From: Tetragonia tetragonoides
Taxonomy: Eukaryota > Streptophyta > Magnoliopsida > Caryophyllales > Aizoaceae
Direction: 5' to 3'
Assembly (NCBI GenBank): GCA_038025085.1
Contig: CM076143.1
Location: 10,005,001-10,069,000 of the forward strand
DNA length: 64,000 nt
In this document: positions 9,895 to 21,262 of the stretch, piece by piece
How positions within the stretch are numbered: position 1 is the first letter of the stretch
Layout: every line of letters starts with the position of its first letter
Program-made: the position numbers and the translations under genes
The notes under the pieces: model-generated
Database searches by the model: none
Seen by the model: only the letters and a program-made list of their open reading frames with translations
What the model was told of the DNA's origin: nothing

Positions 9895-11629
9895 GTATAG
9901 CAAAATTAACCTTGGATGTAACCCACAAATGTATCCCGTGACAAGTACGAAAGAATTACCTGTAATTCGAACTAGCAAAAGACGTAGAATAGAAACTAGC
10001 TTTGGTCCTGATTTTATTACTTATCTGGTTGAAATTCAGGATTTGGATAAATTATGTGAGCCTTTGTTGTATGCTTATATGATTGATGAGTATCCCAAAA
10101 CTTATGAGGAAGCTGTGGGATCAATTGATGCTAGTTTCTGGAAAGATGCTATTAATAGTGAATTAGAATCTATTATGTCTAATCACACTTGGAAATCGGT
10201 AGACTTACCTAAAGGTTTCTCTCCCATGGGTTGTAAATGGGTTTTCACTAAGAAATTGAATGTTGACGGTTCAATTCAAAGGTTTAAGGCTAGACTTGTG
10301 ATTAAAGGGTTTAAACAAAAATTTGGTGTAGATTTCTTTTATACTTATTCACCTGTCACTAAGATCGCCACTATTCGCACTTTGTTTGCATTAGCCTCTA
10401 TTCATAATTTGGTTGTACATCAAATGGATGTAAAGACGGCTTTTCTAAATGGCGACTTAGAAGAAGAGATTTATATGGAACAACCTCCTGGTTTTATTGA
10501 TCCTGGTGAAGAACATAAGGTGTGTAGACTTAAGAAATCTTTATATGGCCTTAAACAAGCACCAAAATAGTGGTTTGATAATTTCATAAAACTGTGCTTA
10601 GTTTTGGTTTTGTGTCTAATGGATCTGATACATGTGTTTATACTAAAATGTTTGGTTCTGACTGTATAATCATTTGCTTATATATAGATGATATGTTGCT
10701 TTTTAGTACACACATGAATGCCATAAATGAAACTAAGAATTTCCTTTCCTCTCAATTTGAAATCAAGGATTTGGGTGAAGTTGATGTGATTTTAGGTGTT
10801 AAGGTTAATAAAACTAAAAGTGGTTTCATTTTAACGCAATCACATTACGTAGAGAAAGTATTGAAGAAATTTGATAGCTTTGAGGTGTCGCCAGTAAGAA
10901 CTCCTTATGATGCTAGCATAAGTTTGAGGAAAAATAAAGATGAAAATGTTTCACAATCTGATTATGCTAAGATAATTGGGAGTTTAATGTTTCTTATGAA
11001 TTATACTCGGCCTGATATTGCATATGTTGTTAGTAGACTTAGTAGATATACCCATAACCCAAGTAGCGAGCACTGGTTTGCTCTTAGACGTTTACTTAGG
11101 TACTTGAGAGGTACCATGGACTTGGGTTTGCATTATGTTGGTTTCCCTTCCGTGTTGGAGGGATATTGTGATGCTAATTGGGTAACTGATAATGATAAAA
11201 TAAGTTCTACTAGTGGATATGTATTCACTTTAGTGGTGCTGCCATATCATGGAAATCTACTAAGCAATCTGTTATTGCTCGATCCACTATGGAATCGGAA
11301 TTTATTGCTCTTAATTTGGCAGGACAAGAGGCCGAGTGGTTGAGAGTCATACTGGCTGATTTACCTTTTTGGGGTAAACCTACTCCTCCTATTTCTCTAC
11401 TTTGTGACTCACAGGCACCAATTTGTATTGCAAAGAATAAAGCGTATAATGGTAAGAGAAGACATATACGCATAAGGCATGATGCTGTGAGACTTTTGAT
11501 TGAGACTGGCGTACTCTATATGGAGTATGTAAGGTCCGAGAGGAACTTGGCTAATCCATTAACTAAAGGACTTAATAGAAAAGTGGTCCTAGACACGTCG
11601 AGGGGGATGGGTTTAAAACCCATTGGTTG
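9895..11629 (+). pseudogene. Broken copia reverse transcriptase-RNase H
   Basis: The RVT_2 domain starts after a short linker ([12 protein letters not shown]) and is read in three pieces. Piece 1 (to 10570) has the [13 protein letters not shown] and [12 protein letters not shown] motifs and reaches LYGLKQAPK before an in-frame TAG. Piece 2 (10594-11340) carries the catalytic YIDDML motif and LGVKVN. Piece 3 (11241-11629) carries RNase H sequence ([22 protein letters not shown]) and ends TSRGMGLKPIG. A stop near 10568, a frameshift near 10590 and another near 11235 kill the frame. Integrase, protease and gag are missing on this side: the fragment begins abruptly after the LTR at 9885. It would have copied element RNA into DNA; it is now inactive. 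Confidence 0.9.
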
Positions 11630-12280
11630 AGGAATTCATGGTGGACACCCAATCTTGGTCACACAAGTAATAGTGGTCTAACGAAGCCATGGAAAGACTC
11701 ATATTTATGTACATGTTCTCATCCCTATGACAGGTGTTGTACATTTGTGAGGTTGAGCATTTTGCTCTTAATGAATCTATAGCCCTATTGTTGGGTGGTT
11801 CTTTGAGACGGACTTGATGGATTCACCGCATGACTTTATTGGAGGATGAGCATTTGCTTGCTCTTAGTGATTTCATAGTCCAGGTTATGGATGGTCTATT
11901 TGAGATAGACTTGATGTAATCACCTACGTGAGTGTGAAGATGTGGCCGCCTTCTATGAAAGATATTGGGTTATCTTTCTAAGGCACTCATGAGCGTCCCA
12001 AGGGAGCGTATGGCCTATATGCGCTTTTGGTGTTTATCGCGGAACTCGAACTAAATCTAAGGTAAGATGTGTGTTTGCAGGTATTTCTTTGATCTAGGGA
12101 GTTCAAGAGTAATTCACTCCACTAGATTAACGACTAGCCTCCATTCACTATGTGTTAGTTCAAACTTCATAAGTACTAACACTTAAGCGTCAAACCTTTT
12201 ACTGCTCACTTGTTTAAAATTTGTGTTTTCTTAAAGCCTTTGCATTTGTGGGGGAATATTGGAAATGCCAAGCTAAAAGG
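11630..12280 (+). mobile_element. Copia 3' spacer, copy B, with truncated LTR stub
   Basis: Directly follows the RNase H pseudogene and is homologous to 8560-9376, including the GACTTGATGGATTCACC repeats and TCACCTACGTGAGTGTG. A purine tract TTGTGGGGGAA (12247-12256) precedes TATTGGAAATGCC, apparently a mutated TGTTGG LTR start that breaks off after about 24 bp where - strand copia sequence begins. Confidence 0.7.
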
Positions 12281-13930
12281 TGTTTTTGAAGTCCGCTAAA
12301 TCTGTATGAATTAATTCTAATAATTCAGTTACTCTCTCGGTTACAGATTTAAAGGATTTTCTGGCATGTTTAGCTTCTACACAAATTTCACATTTTGAGA
12401 AACCATTGTCCACCAGATTAGGAATTAAGTTCATGCTTTTGAGCATTTTAACAGAATTGAGATTTAAATGTCCTAATCTAGCATGCCATAGATCAATGGA
12501 CTCAATAATATAAGCAGAAGTAGAAGCTTTATTAGTAACATCATCAACAATGACAGAATCTAAGACAAACAGGCCCCCCATTCAGGTAACCCTTCCCCAC
12601 ATATTCCCCATTACGAGTCAATACAAATTTATCAGCATCAAAAACTAACTTAACACCAGCTTTGTTAAGAAGTGCACCAGAAATTAAGTTCCTGCGAAGA
12701 GAAGGCACATAAAGCACATTTTGTAAAGCTAAAGATTTTCCAGAAGTTAATTTCAGAAAAAATCTTTCTTTTACCAAACACCTCGGAACTACTAGAGTTA
12801 CCCATGAACACCTGTTCACCATCAGCAGCATTCTGAAAATCAGAAAATAGGGTCCTGTTGGCACAAAAGTGCCTAGAGGCACTAGTGTCAAAGATCCATT
12901 CCGTATTATTACTGACCAGGTTCACATCAGAAATGACAGCAACAATGACATCTCCAGATTAAGCAAGGTTGGCCTGGTTGCGGGGCTGGTCCTGGTTGTT
13001 CTGTCCACAGTTTTGTCCATCTTTGCGTTTGAAGCATTGATGGGCTCTATGTCCAGGTTTTCCGCACACATAGCATAGGGGCCTAGGTTGTTGTTTCTGG
13101 ATCTTCCTGTTCTTCTTGAAAGGTCCAGACTTGTTGTTGTTGTGCGGTTTCTGTCCCTTCTTAGAGTTTCCAGCAGCATTAGACCTGTCAATTTTAGCAC
13201 CAGAAGATTCCACAAGGTTAGCCTTAACGGAAAGTTCATTGACAGAAGAAGAGGAACCCTTCTCCTTGAGGCGGTTTGCCTCTTCGATCTTCATATGTCC
13301 AATTAATTCCTGCAAGGTCATATCTCTCTTCTTGTGTTTGAGATGAGCCCGGTAGTTTGTCCAAGATTCAGGTAACTTATGAATCAGGACATTAGCTTGC
13401 AGCACTTCACACATTTTCTTACCCTCAATGAGGATATCAGCAACAAGGTTTTCATATTGATGAACTTGTGGCATGATGGGTTTGTCATCCACCAACTTGA
13501 ACTCCAACCAATCTCCAGTCACATACTTCTTCTTTCCAGCATCATCAGCACCATATTTCAACTCAAGTGTCTCCCATATAGACTTAGCCGATTTGTTTTT
13601 GATGAACTGATCAAAAATCGGATTAACCATATGAGATAACATATTCCACGAGCCATCTTGTTCTCCTTCCCATACTTCTCAATATCCCCAACATCATCCA
13701 CCTTTCCCTTATCCCTTTTGCCCCGGAGAGGCATCACCGACCACTGACGGAGTCACAGGAGTGGAAGGTTCAGCAGCAACAGTTTGAATTGGAGCATCAG
13801 AAAATAGAACATAATCAACCTCTAGTTGTTCAAGAAAAATCAGAACCTTTTGTGACCATCTCTTGTAGTTAGTACCGTCAAGAGCTTCGAGTTTGGAGAG
13901 ATCAGGGATGAATTTGGAAAGAGAGACCAT
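12281..13930 (-). pseudogene. Broken copia gag-protease-pre-integrase on the opposite strand
   Basis: Reading right to left: Gag starts at 13930 (LSKLEALDGTNYKRWSQKVL), continues after a frameshift near 13700-13640 as the UBN2 region (SAKSIWETLELKYG), has a CCHC zinc knuckle (CYVCGKPGHRAHQC), a stop at about 12959, a protease site WIFDTSASRHFC, frameshifts near 12770 and 12585, and a pre-integrase region (LWHARLGHLNLNSVKML, CEICVEAKHARKSF), ending at the start of integrase (LIHTDLADFKN). The protease has DTSA where D(S/T)GA is expected, so the flap-binding glycine is lost. Everything beyond is cut off at the junction with the + strand copia fragment near 12280. Confidence 0.88.
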
Positions 13931-13971
13931 TTGTGGTGGTAATACACTAGATAAGAAAATCGCTTCTAAAT

Positions 13972-14040
13972 TGTTAGAAATATACTACTGATCTCCAAAC
14001 TTGTTATGTACAATTAGCAAAAGTTGTACAATTGATAAGT
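13972..14040 (-). repeat. Probable LTR end of the - strand copia fragment
   Basis: On the + strand TGTTAGAAATATAC lies about 40 bp beyond the gag start, so on the - strand an LTR would end TATATTTCTAACA just before the leader. The remainder is truncated by the gypsy fragment starting near 14049. No clear primer binding site was seen, so this is only a plausible border. Confidence 0.4.
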
Positions 14041-14048
14041 TATATATA

Positions 14049-15187
14049 TTGCAGCCTCTACCTATCCCGGAAAAATCTTGGAGATCTGTATCCATGGATT
14101 TTATCTCGGGGTTTCCCAACGTGGAAGGACATCGCTCTGTTATGGTGGTCGTTGATCGCTTCTCCAAGTATGCAGTGTTCATTCCGGCTCCAAACGCATG
14201 CCCAGCGGAGGAAGCGGCAAAACTATTCCAAAGGTATGTAGTTAAATATTTTGGCTTGCCTGAGGATATAGTTGGTGATCGCGATACTCGTTTTACTGGA
14301 CGGTTTTGGGTGGTTTTATTCAATATCATGGGATCTGCATTGAAGTTTTCAACAGCCAATCATCCCCAAACGGATGGTTAGACAGAACGCATTAATGCTC
14401 TATTAGAGGAATATCTCCGGCACTATGTTACCGCTTCGCAAAAGAACTGGTTGGAATTATTAGATACTGCACAGTATGCATATAATCTCCACAAGAGCAG
14501 TGCAACGGGCTTCAGCCCCTTTGAACTTGCAATGGGGTGGCAACCACTGACACCCCACGAGATTGTGAAACAAGGCAAGGACGCAGGTTGCCGGCAGCCA
14601 TCCGCTTTGTCTCGAATCGTCAAGAGATGTTTGAAGATGCACGAGACAGTCTCGATAAAGCCCAAAGGTGCATGAAGAAGTACGCGGATCGTCACTGTCG
14701 ACCGCTCGAGTTTAAGGTTGGAGACAAGGTCTTGCTAAAACTAACACCCCAGATGTGGAAGAAGATTAGTAGCAAGATAGCCCAACGCTCCCTGATCCCC
14801 AAGTATGATGACCCCTTCGAAGTTATTCAAAAGGTTGGAATGGTGGCATATCGTTTGAACCTCCGGGAGAGATTGAAGGTGCATCCCACATTTCACGTAA
14901 GTTTTCTTAAGCCTTATGTTGAAGATGTGGAAGGGTTGCATCCTCCAGCATTGAGGAATCCTCCAGCTGTCCGCAAGCAGTTTGAGAAAAATGTCGAACG
15001 TGTGCTAGACAGAAGGGTGTTGGGACAAAGCAAGAAAAACCGACGTATAGAGTACTTGGTTCATTGGAGAGGAAGTCCAGAGTCCGAAACTTCGTGGGAA
15101 AGAGACACGACGCTCTGGCAGTTTGAGGATAAGATCCATGAGTTCTTGATGAGGTCGTCAAGTTCTCCGGGCGGGGGTGGTTTGTAA
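14049..15187 (+). pseudogene. Broken Ty3/gypsy chromovirus integrase with chromodomain
   Basis: Opens within pol (LQPLPIPEKSWRSVSMDFI) and carries the integrase core: the first Asp in SMDFI, the second in GDRDTRF, and the NHPQTDG motif, where an in-frame TAG replaces the residue before TERIN, which holds the catalytic Glu. A second frame takes over near 14580 (GDKVLLKL, HPTFHVSFLKPYV) and ends in a chromodomain (EYLVHWRGSPESETSWE ... LWQFEDKI) and a Gly-rich tail. The chromodomain places it among plant chromoviruses, whose chromodomain steers integration to chromatin marks. The nonsense codon, a frameshift and the missing 5' pol and gag make it dead. Confidence 0.9.
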
Positions 15188-16501
15188 GACCCCTGTCCGA
15201 CGTCCTATGGTGGACGTGGTCATGCGTGGGCGCACCTTGCACCATGACCGATGGCTGTACGCATGGTGAGACATGCTACAAGGTTGCACTGTGAATATGG
15301 ATGTGGGCTTGGCCATCCCGGGCATCCTCATGGGTTTGAAATACCCGTGACAAGGTTGGGTGGCCTAACCTTGATCCTTGCCAAGGCGCTAACCCTTGAC
15401 AAGGCAAATCTATTCGGTGGCTATACGCTGGCACGCGTAGTGACCGGTTATGAGTGGCTCATGACACAACGCTTGTTCTATACTCACGCTATGCTTGATC
15501 CTTGTCTCTAGGACATCAAAGGATTCTAAGGGTAACCTCATTCTGGGTGCCTAAGCCTTGCAAAGGGCCAAGACTCCAGTATGAAAGTTACGCATCCTTG
15601 ATGTTTACTCTTGCTAGATATGATAAAGCTCTAAGACCTCTTTAGGGGGTAGTTGGTGAGATAACCAAGTAACCTTGACACCGCTATGCGCGGGTGACAA
15701 GGGAAGTTCCCGAGCATGACTAGGGTCATGGGGAGCTTGGGGGAGTGGCATCCCCCATGATGGATCGACGTGACCGATGACCGAGATGTAGCCGAGCGGT
15801 ATGATGTGATAGGAGCGATGCGTGAGCGGCGCGAGCACAAGGCGCAACGTCGCGTAGCATCCCTTGAGTTCAGCAGCTCCGGTCAGCTGAAATCAGTAGA
15901 CACGAGCTGAGGGGAGTTGTCCCCGAGCTCGAGTCGGCTGGACGTCAGTTGTCCCGGCTGGGGACCGAGTGATGTAGTCATACAGCTGGATGGTTACCGA
16001 GTAAGCAGTGGCTGCTGGACGGTTACCAGGACACGTGGGCATACACGCTGGATATCCCAGCGAAGAGGCGCGAACGGTTACTCGCAACAGTTACGCGAGC
16101 GGTTGCAAGCGCCTTACAGGCGCGTACGTACAAGGAAGCAGTTATCAAGGCCAAGAGACGCGTCCCTTCATGAAGCAACGTGGCCAGTGGATAGCCGCTG
16201 ACACATGCAACGGTTGGACAGTTATTCTGCATGAAGCGACGAGTCACTTAGGAAACAGATTTCGCCCAAGGCAGTAGGGCTGTCACTGCCTATAAATAGG
16301 CGCCTAGGCCTCAAGGCAAAGGCATTCAGAAATTCTCCCTTGTCCCCTCCTTATACGAATGCTCATGAAATAAATAAAGTTGTCCGTTAGTTTTATACTG
16401 TGTTGCCATTGTTGTCTTTATAGTTCCGCAATATATTAATAGGCTGGTCAAGTAGCGTACTTGGCGCCATCACAGGGTAAATCGCAAGGCGTTCCGTGAC
16501 A
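15183..16501 (+). repeat. Gypsy 3' LTR with TATA box and poly-A signal
   Basis: Starts TGTAAGACCCC immediately after a G-rich purine tract (GGGCGGGGGTGG) and the chromodomain frame, and most likely ends CGTTCCGTGACA, giving about 1319 bp. A TATA box CCTATAAATAGG lies at 16289-16300 and overlapping AATAAA signals near 16369-16378. The region is notably GC-richer than its surroundings. No 5' partner LTR is in the window, and the right border is inferred from the TG...CA rule. Confidence 0.75.
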
Positions 16502-16708
16502 ATTTATTATGTGCTTGCATTTTGAACTTTGAAGTGTGGGTTGAACAACTAATGGGCTTAAAGCTTATTTTTTTCATTTTGTTGGCTAATGATCAATCCA
16601 GGGGTACCCGAAGCCCATATGATCACAATCCGTAAACAAAAGATCCGAAGCTGATTTATCTTCTTAAAAAGGGCAGTTTTAGTTTTTTTTTTTTTGAGGG
16701 AAAAATAG

Positions 16709-16709
<1 letters not shown>

Positions 16710-16778
<69 letters not shown>
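16710..16778. repeat. (AT)n microsatellite
   Basis: About 34 uninterrupted AT dinucleotides following a T-rich and A-rich stretch. Confidence 0.95.
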
Positions 16779-16781
<3 letters not shown>

Positions 16782-16789
16782 AGAATTTT

Positions 16790-16866
16790 AAGAGTGCGCC
16801 ACCTAAGCGAGAATAAAGACGAAAAAAATAGGGGTAAAACGTTTAGGAGTCTTAGCATCCTAACCG
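16790..16866 (+). repeat. Dispersed repeat, copy 1 (partner at 18412-18490)
   Basis: The phrases AGAGTGCGCCACCTAAG and GTAAAACGTTTAGGAGT here recur with substitutions at 18412-18490 in the same order. It is probably part of an unclassified transposon family; no coding sequence is present. Confidence 0.55.
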
Positions 16867-16927
16867 TTGTAAAATTAAATATTAATAAAACACTAGAGTT
16901 TTATAAGGGTTAAAACAGATCTTCGTC

Positions 16928-17141
16928 AAATATTCAAAATCATATATAAACGTTTTCTATGCTTCTCAAAAAATAATGAAATTTATACCATTAGATTCGG
17001 ATTGAAAAATACTTCAAAACGAGATGCATTTACAAATATTCAAAATCACATATAAACGTTTTCTATACTTCTCAAAAAATAACGAAAACTACACCGTCAG
17101 ATTCGGATCGAAAAATACTTCAGAATAAGATGTATTTACAA
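16928..17141. repeat. 106-bp tandem duplication
   Basis: Two adjacent units (16928-17033 and 17034-17141) share AAATATTCAAAATCA, TATAAACGTTTTCTAT, CTTCTCAAAAAATAA and ATTCGGAT, about 88% alike by eye. It is non-coding. Confidence 0.8.
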
Positions 17142-18090
17142 TATGTTTAGAACATATAAAGGAGTCATTTTCCGCGAGCTAGGAATAAGGCATGTCAACT
17201 AAGCAAAGAGCATAGAGTGTGTCACCTTAGCGAGCATTAAAAAAAATCGTAGAAATTGTGTGAATTAGACTTTGTTTCTGAATAGACTACCGCAGGCCTA
17301 GAAGTCCATATTATTTGATACACATTCACGTACAAATTGAACCATGCACAACTTTCAGAAAAATTAAAATTTTAAAAAGTTCAAAGTAAAGTTTGTGTGT
17401 AATTACAAAACTTTTAGTTAACCACACAATATATTAGGAGTACTATAAAAATAAAACCCCATAAAGGCCTCACCTTCATCCCTACCCCCTATTTCCAATT
17501 TGTTTTTCTTTATGCCTCCTCTGTGTGACTTCTGGTTGAATGTTTCCAATTATTATCCAAATTATATATATATACCTCGCGGCTCCTGCTAGCAGCTAAC
17601 CCCAAGCACATCTTGCAAGGCAGTCATGACTTCCACCCTTCCAAGCACCTCTTTTGTATTCTTTTGATTTTCTTATAGTTAATTTTGCAGTCACTAATGA
17701 CCATCTTCAATCTCTCTCCCATTAAATAATATTTTCCTCCTTTTATTGCTTTGTATGTTTATGCTTTTTCAAGGTAAAAGTATTTTCTTTTGTCTAATCA
17801 GGTAAAAATATATATTGAATGTATGTTCATATAAAGTATATATTTATGGTTCTAGTCAGATTTGGGTTATGGCTAATGAAAATTGTCAAAGTATTTATCC
17901 TTCATAAGATTTTTTGTGGTTTTACTTTATGGTTCGATAGGAGGAGATTAACTTATGTTTGGTAACTTTTTGCAATTAGTCTATCATAATTCATATGCTA
18001 ATGGATTTCTAAGATCAACCAGATCAATTCAAGGTAATATGGGATACGAGCAACAAGTATAAGCCTCATACCCTACGTACATAAATTATA

Positions 18091-18345
18091 ATCCCTCTCT
18101 TTCATGAAATCTTAAACGTTTACTTTTTCACGGTCTCCAAGACACCACTTTGGCTATAAATAACTACAATTGTAGTAATATAAAAATTAGAAAAATATGA
18201 CTTTTTAAAAGTACTTTTAAAAATGAATCTAACAAGAGTATTTTTATATTGTGAATCTTTATATATTTTCATAAATTAGTGGTCAAAAGTTGTTAAGTTT
18301 TACCTTCAAAAAGCAAACGTTTAGGATTTTATGAAACGGAGGGAG
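18091..18345. mobile_element. Stowaway-like MITE
   Basis: Left end ATCCCTCTCTTTCATGAAAT and right end, reversed, CTCCCTCCGTTTCATAAAAT form inverted repeats of about 32 bp, including TTAAACGTTT / CTAAACGTTT. TA flanks lie at 18089-18090 and 18346-18347. 255 bp, non-coding. The first base deviates from the canonical CTCCCTC start. Confidence 0.85.
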
Positions 18346-18411
18346 TAATTGATTCTATTTTTTTAATGAATGTCCATGAATCTCGAATTCCGGCCACCTG
18401 AGCGACAATTA

Positions 18412-18490
18412 TAAGAGCGTGCTACCTAAGTAAAGATAATGTCAAAAATTAATTGATGTAAAACGTTTAGAAGTTTTAACATCCCTACTG
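18412..18490 (+). repeat. Dispersed repeat, copy 2
   Basis: Direct-orientation partner of 16790-16866 (AGAGCGTGCTACCTAAG ... GTAAAACGTTTAGAAGT). The two lie about 1.6 kb apart and enclose the 106-bp tandem repeat and a Stowaway MITE. Confidence 0.55.
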
Positions 18491-18690
18491 TTTAGGATTC
18501 TTGAATAGCAAAATGTAAATTTATTAGACTACAGTTATCCATTGTATCTCATCTTTATTATATATGACCAACAATGATAGAAGAGAAAGAACGAAAGAAA
18601 AGAAAAAAAAAAACAATGATGATTAATCTTCCCTAACTTTGTGAATGGAAATTAGCCGCAACTTCCTTTCACCAACCTCCGATCCATCAT

Positions 18691-18741
18691 CTTTTTTTTT
18701 TTTTCTTTTTTTTTCTTTTTTTTTTTTTTTTTTTTTTTTTT
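18691..18741. repeat. Poly-T tract
   Basis: About 50 bp almost entirely T with two interrupting C bases. It may be the reversed poly-A tail of a lost retroposon, but no body or target duplication was identified. Confidence 0.8.
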
Positions 18742-19171
18742 CCTACTTTAACGTGTATTCTTAGCTCTTCGATGGCACAAGACTATTAAAGTAGAGGGCC
18801 AAAGGGTAACAAGAAAGGATAAACATGAATTAAGGTACTCAACCTACAAAATTGGGATCAAGATAGAATTTCAAGATTTACTATCTATTACTCTAAGCGA
18901 ATAAAACTAGCCACAATATGTAGGCTTCTTTATAAGATAAGATAAACACCAACCTTTAAAATAATCTATTGCCCCAAACCCCCAACCTTGGGTAGGTCCT
19001 CATGAAAGTATTCTACCACTATAGAGGCTTTAATAACCTCTCCTCATGTACATCACACTATATATCATGCATAATTATAATCAGTTAAATATTATTTATG
19101 ATTTTTTTTTAAATGGGCATGTTGGTGTGCATATTTAACTGAATAAATATTAATTTACAGATATTTCACTC

Positions 19172-19202
19172 AACTCGTGCATCGCACGGGCTTTAAAACT
19201 AG
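19172..19202 (+). mobile_element. Candidate Helitron 3' terminus
   Basis: A hairpin CGTGCATCGCACG is followed by GGCTTTAAAA and CTAG before a T, fitting the hairpin-plus-CTRR rule. The same kind of CGTGC...GCACG stem occurs at 6567-6583. The 5' end was not found, so the extent is unknown. Confidence 0.5.
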
Positions 19203-19467
19203 TTGCATTAATAATAGGCCATACGGCATCTACAAACGATATCAAATTCAACAATAAACGGATCTAAAACATTAGAAAATATTCTAATAGAAAGACTATC
19301 AAACACTTAAGATTTGACAATTTCGAACGACTTTCTTTTTATTGTTGTTTTACATATCACAGCCTCTTTGCGGAAGACCCTGCCATAGCCTTGATGAATG
19401 CACCACTCTGACATTATAGACTGCCTCTTGAAGAATAAGATTCGCAGTGTACCCGTACGAACAAACC
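19203..19467 (-). repeat. 265-bp dispersed repeat, inverted copy
   Basis: The reverse complement closely matches 59589-59853 (about 92% by eye): shared words include CAAGAGGCAGTCTATAATGT, GAGTGGTGCATTCATCAAGG and AGAAAGTCGTTCG. On the - strand it lies in a 130-residue open frame, of which the shared part reads SEWCIHQGYGRVFRKEAV; no family is recognised. It begins exactly at the base after a Helitron-like CTAG terminus. Confidence 0.8.
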
Positions 19468-19639
19468 AAAGTCGCAGACTATCAACTTCACGTTCTACCT
19501 TCAATTCCGAACCATTAAGATAAAGACTAAGATGTCCTGTAGTCAAGAAGAAAAACCTCTGAGCAGAGGACACCCCACCGAACTCCATAAACCAGAAACT
19601 ACCAAGGCTCCCTCCAAAGATGAAGAGATAATCCTCATA

Positions 19640-19710
19640 AAAATGAGTCAAAATAAACCTCACAAAAGGAGTCAAAATGAACCTCACAAAAGGAGTCAAA
19701 TTAACCTCAC
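19640..19710. repeat. 24-bp tandem repeat, about 3 copies
   Basis: The phrase ACCTCACAAAAGGAGTCAAA recurs three times with small changes. Short, non-coding. Confidence 0.7.
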
Positions 19711-20053
19711 AATTGATTTGATCAAAATCTCACCATAAGGAGCGATTAAAACCTCACAATAGAGCGAAATTTTATCGCTGGCAGATGACCAACGACAGCC
19801 CCAATTTCATACCCTATAAAATTTCAAGATATTGAGAGAAAAAAAGGAGGCTAGGATTTTTTTGAGAGAAAAAAAATGGGCAGTTTTAGTGTTTATTGTT
19901 GAAGCCTTGAAGGTGAGTTTTAGAGAAAGAAAATCTCCTTTTTGTCATGTTCACCCATTGGGATTATTGAAATCAAAATAATAATAATTTATTTTGTCCT
20001 CACTTTTTTTTTTATCTACTGTTCAACTTGTAGGATGTGTTACTTTTCACTTA

Positions 20054-20319
20054 GGGTGCGCTATTTAGAAATTACACTGTTAGTTCAGTTCAGTAAAGGG
20101 GTGATCTCATGTTAATGATGTTAGTCTAGTGATTTCCAATTTAGTTCAGTGGAGCTCAGTTCAGAAATATACTTCTTGTCTCACGTATCAAGTGGTGTTC
20201 ATTTCATTTCAGTGATGTTGAATTCAATTTAGTTTAGTTCAGTTCAGATAAGTTCAGCTTAGATAAGTTCAGTTTAGATAAGTTCATCTTAGATAAGTTC
20301 AGCTCTAAAAAATGCACCC
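20054..20319. mobile_element. Tourist-like (PIF/Harbinger) MITE
   Basis: Termini GGGTGCGCTATTTAGA and, reversed, GGGTGCATTTTTTAGA are flanked on both sides by TTA (20051-20053 and 20320-20322), the usual PIF/Harbinger target. The 266-bp interior is full of AGTTCAG/AGATAAGTTCAG units. Non-coding. Confidence 0.75.
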
Positions 20320-20589
20320 TTACTCAATGGTTGGTTCAATTCAGTTCAGTGTTTAGTGTAGTTCATTGTTTAATGTAGTTCAGCTCAGTGGAGTTTAGTA
20401 ATCTACTTTTTTCCTCAAAAATTACTATTCAATTCAATTCGGTAAAAAAGAACACACCTAATTCAATTCATAAAAAAAAAGTAAATTTCACATAAGCCCT
20501 CTTTGAATTTTTTTCTCCATGCTTCCTTCAAAATCCATTGTTTTGCTCCAATTTGGGCTAGAAGAACTATACAAGCACTAGACTACTAA

Positions 20590-20771
20590 GGGCATGTTCT
20601 TTTCAACTGGTTTTCAATTTTGTCCAGTTTTTTAGTTTTGCCCATTTTTGTCCAGTTACCAGTTATAATATCCAATTTTGCCCAATTTTGTCCAGTTTTG
20701 CCCAGTTTGACCCAATTTTGCCCAGTTTTGTCCAGTTCTATCTAGTTTTAATAATAATGATAATAATAATA

Positions 20772-20830
<59 letters not shown>

Positions 20831-20933
20831 TTTTAAAATAATAATAATCATAGTATTATTATTACTATTACTATTATTATTATTGTTAGTATTATTAATA
20901 AATATTATTATTATTATTGTTATTATTAATATT

Positions 20934-20987
<54 letters not shown>

Positions 20988-20989
20988 CA

Positions 20990-21031
<42 letters not shown>

Positions 21032-21056
21032 GTTATTATTATTATTATTGTTGTTG

Positions 21057-21104
<48 letters not shown>

Positions 21105-21221
21105 TTATTATTTTATTATTATTATTACTGTTATTATTATTACTGTTATTATTATTACTACTATTATTATTATTACTATTATTATTATTATTATTATTAT
21201 TCATTATTATTATTACAACTA

Positions 21222-21262
<41 letters not shown>

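Noticed and set aside
15251..16277. Several 60-94 codon frames on both strands
   Set aside because: They lie within the GC-rich gypsy LTR, where stop codons are rarer.
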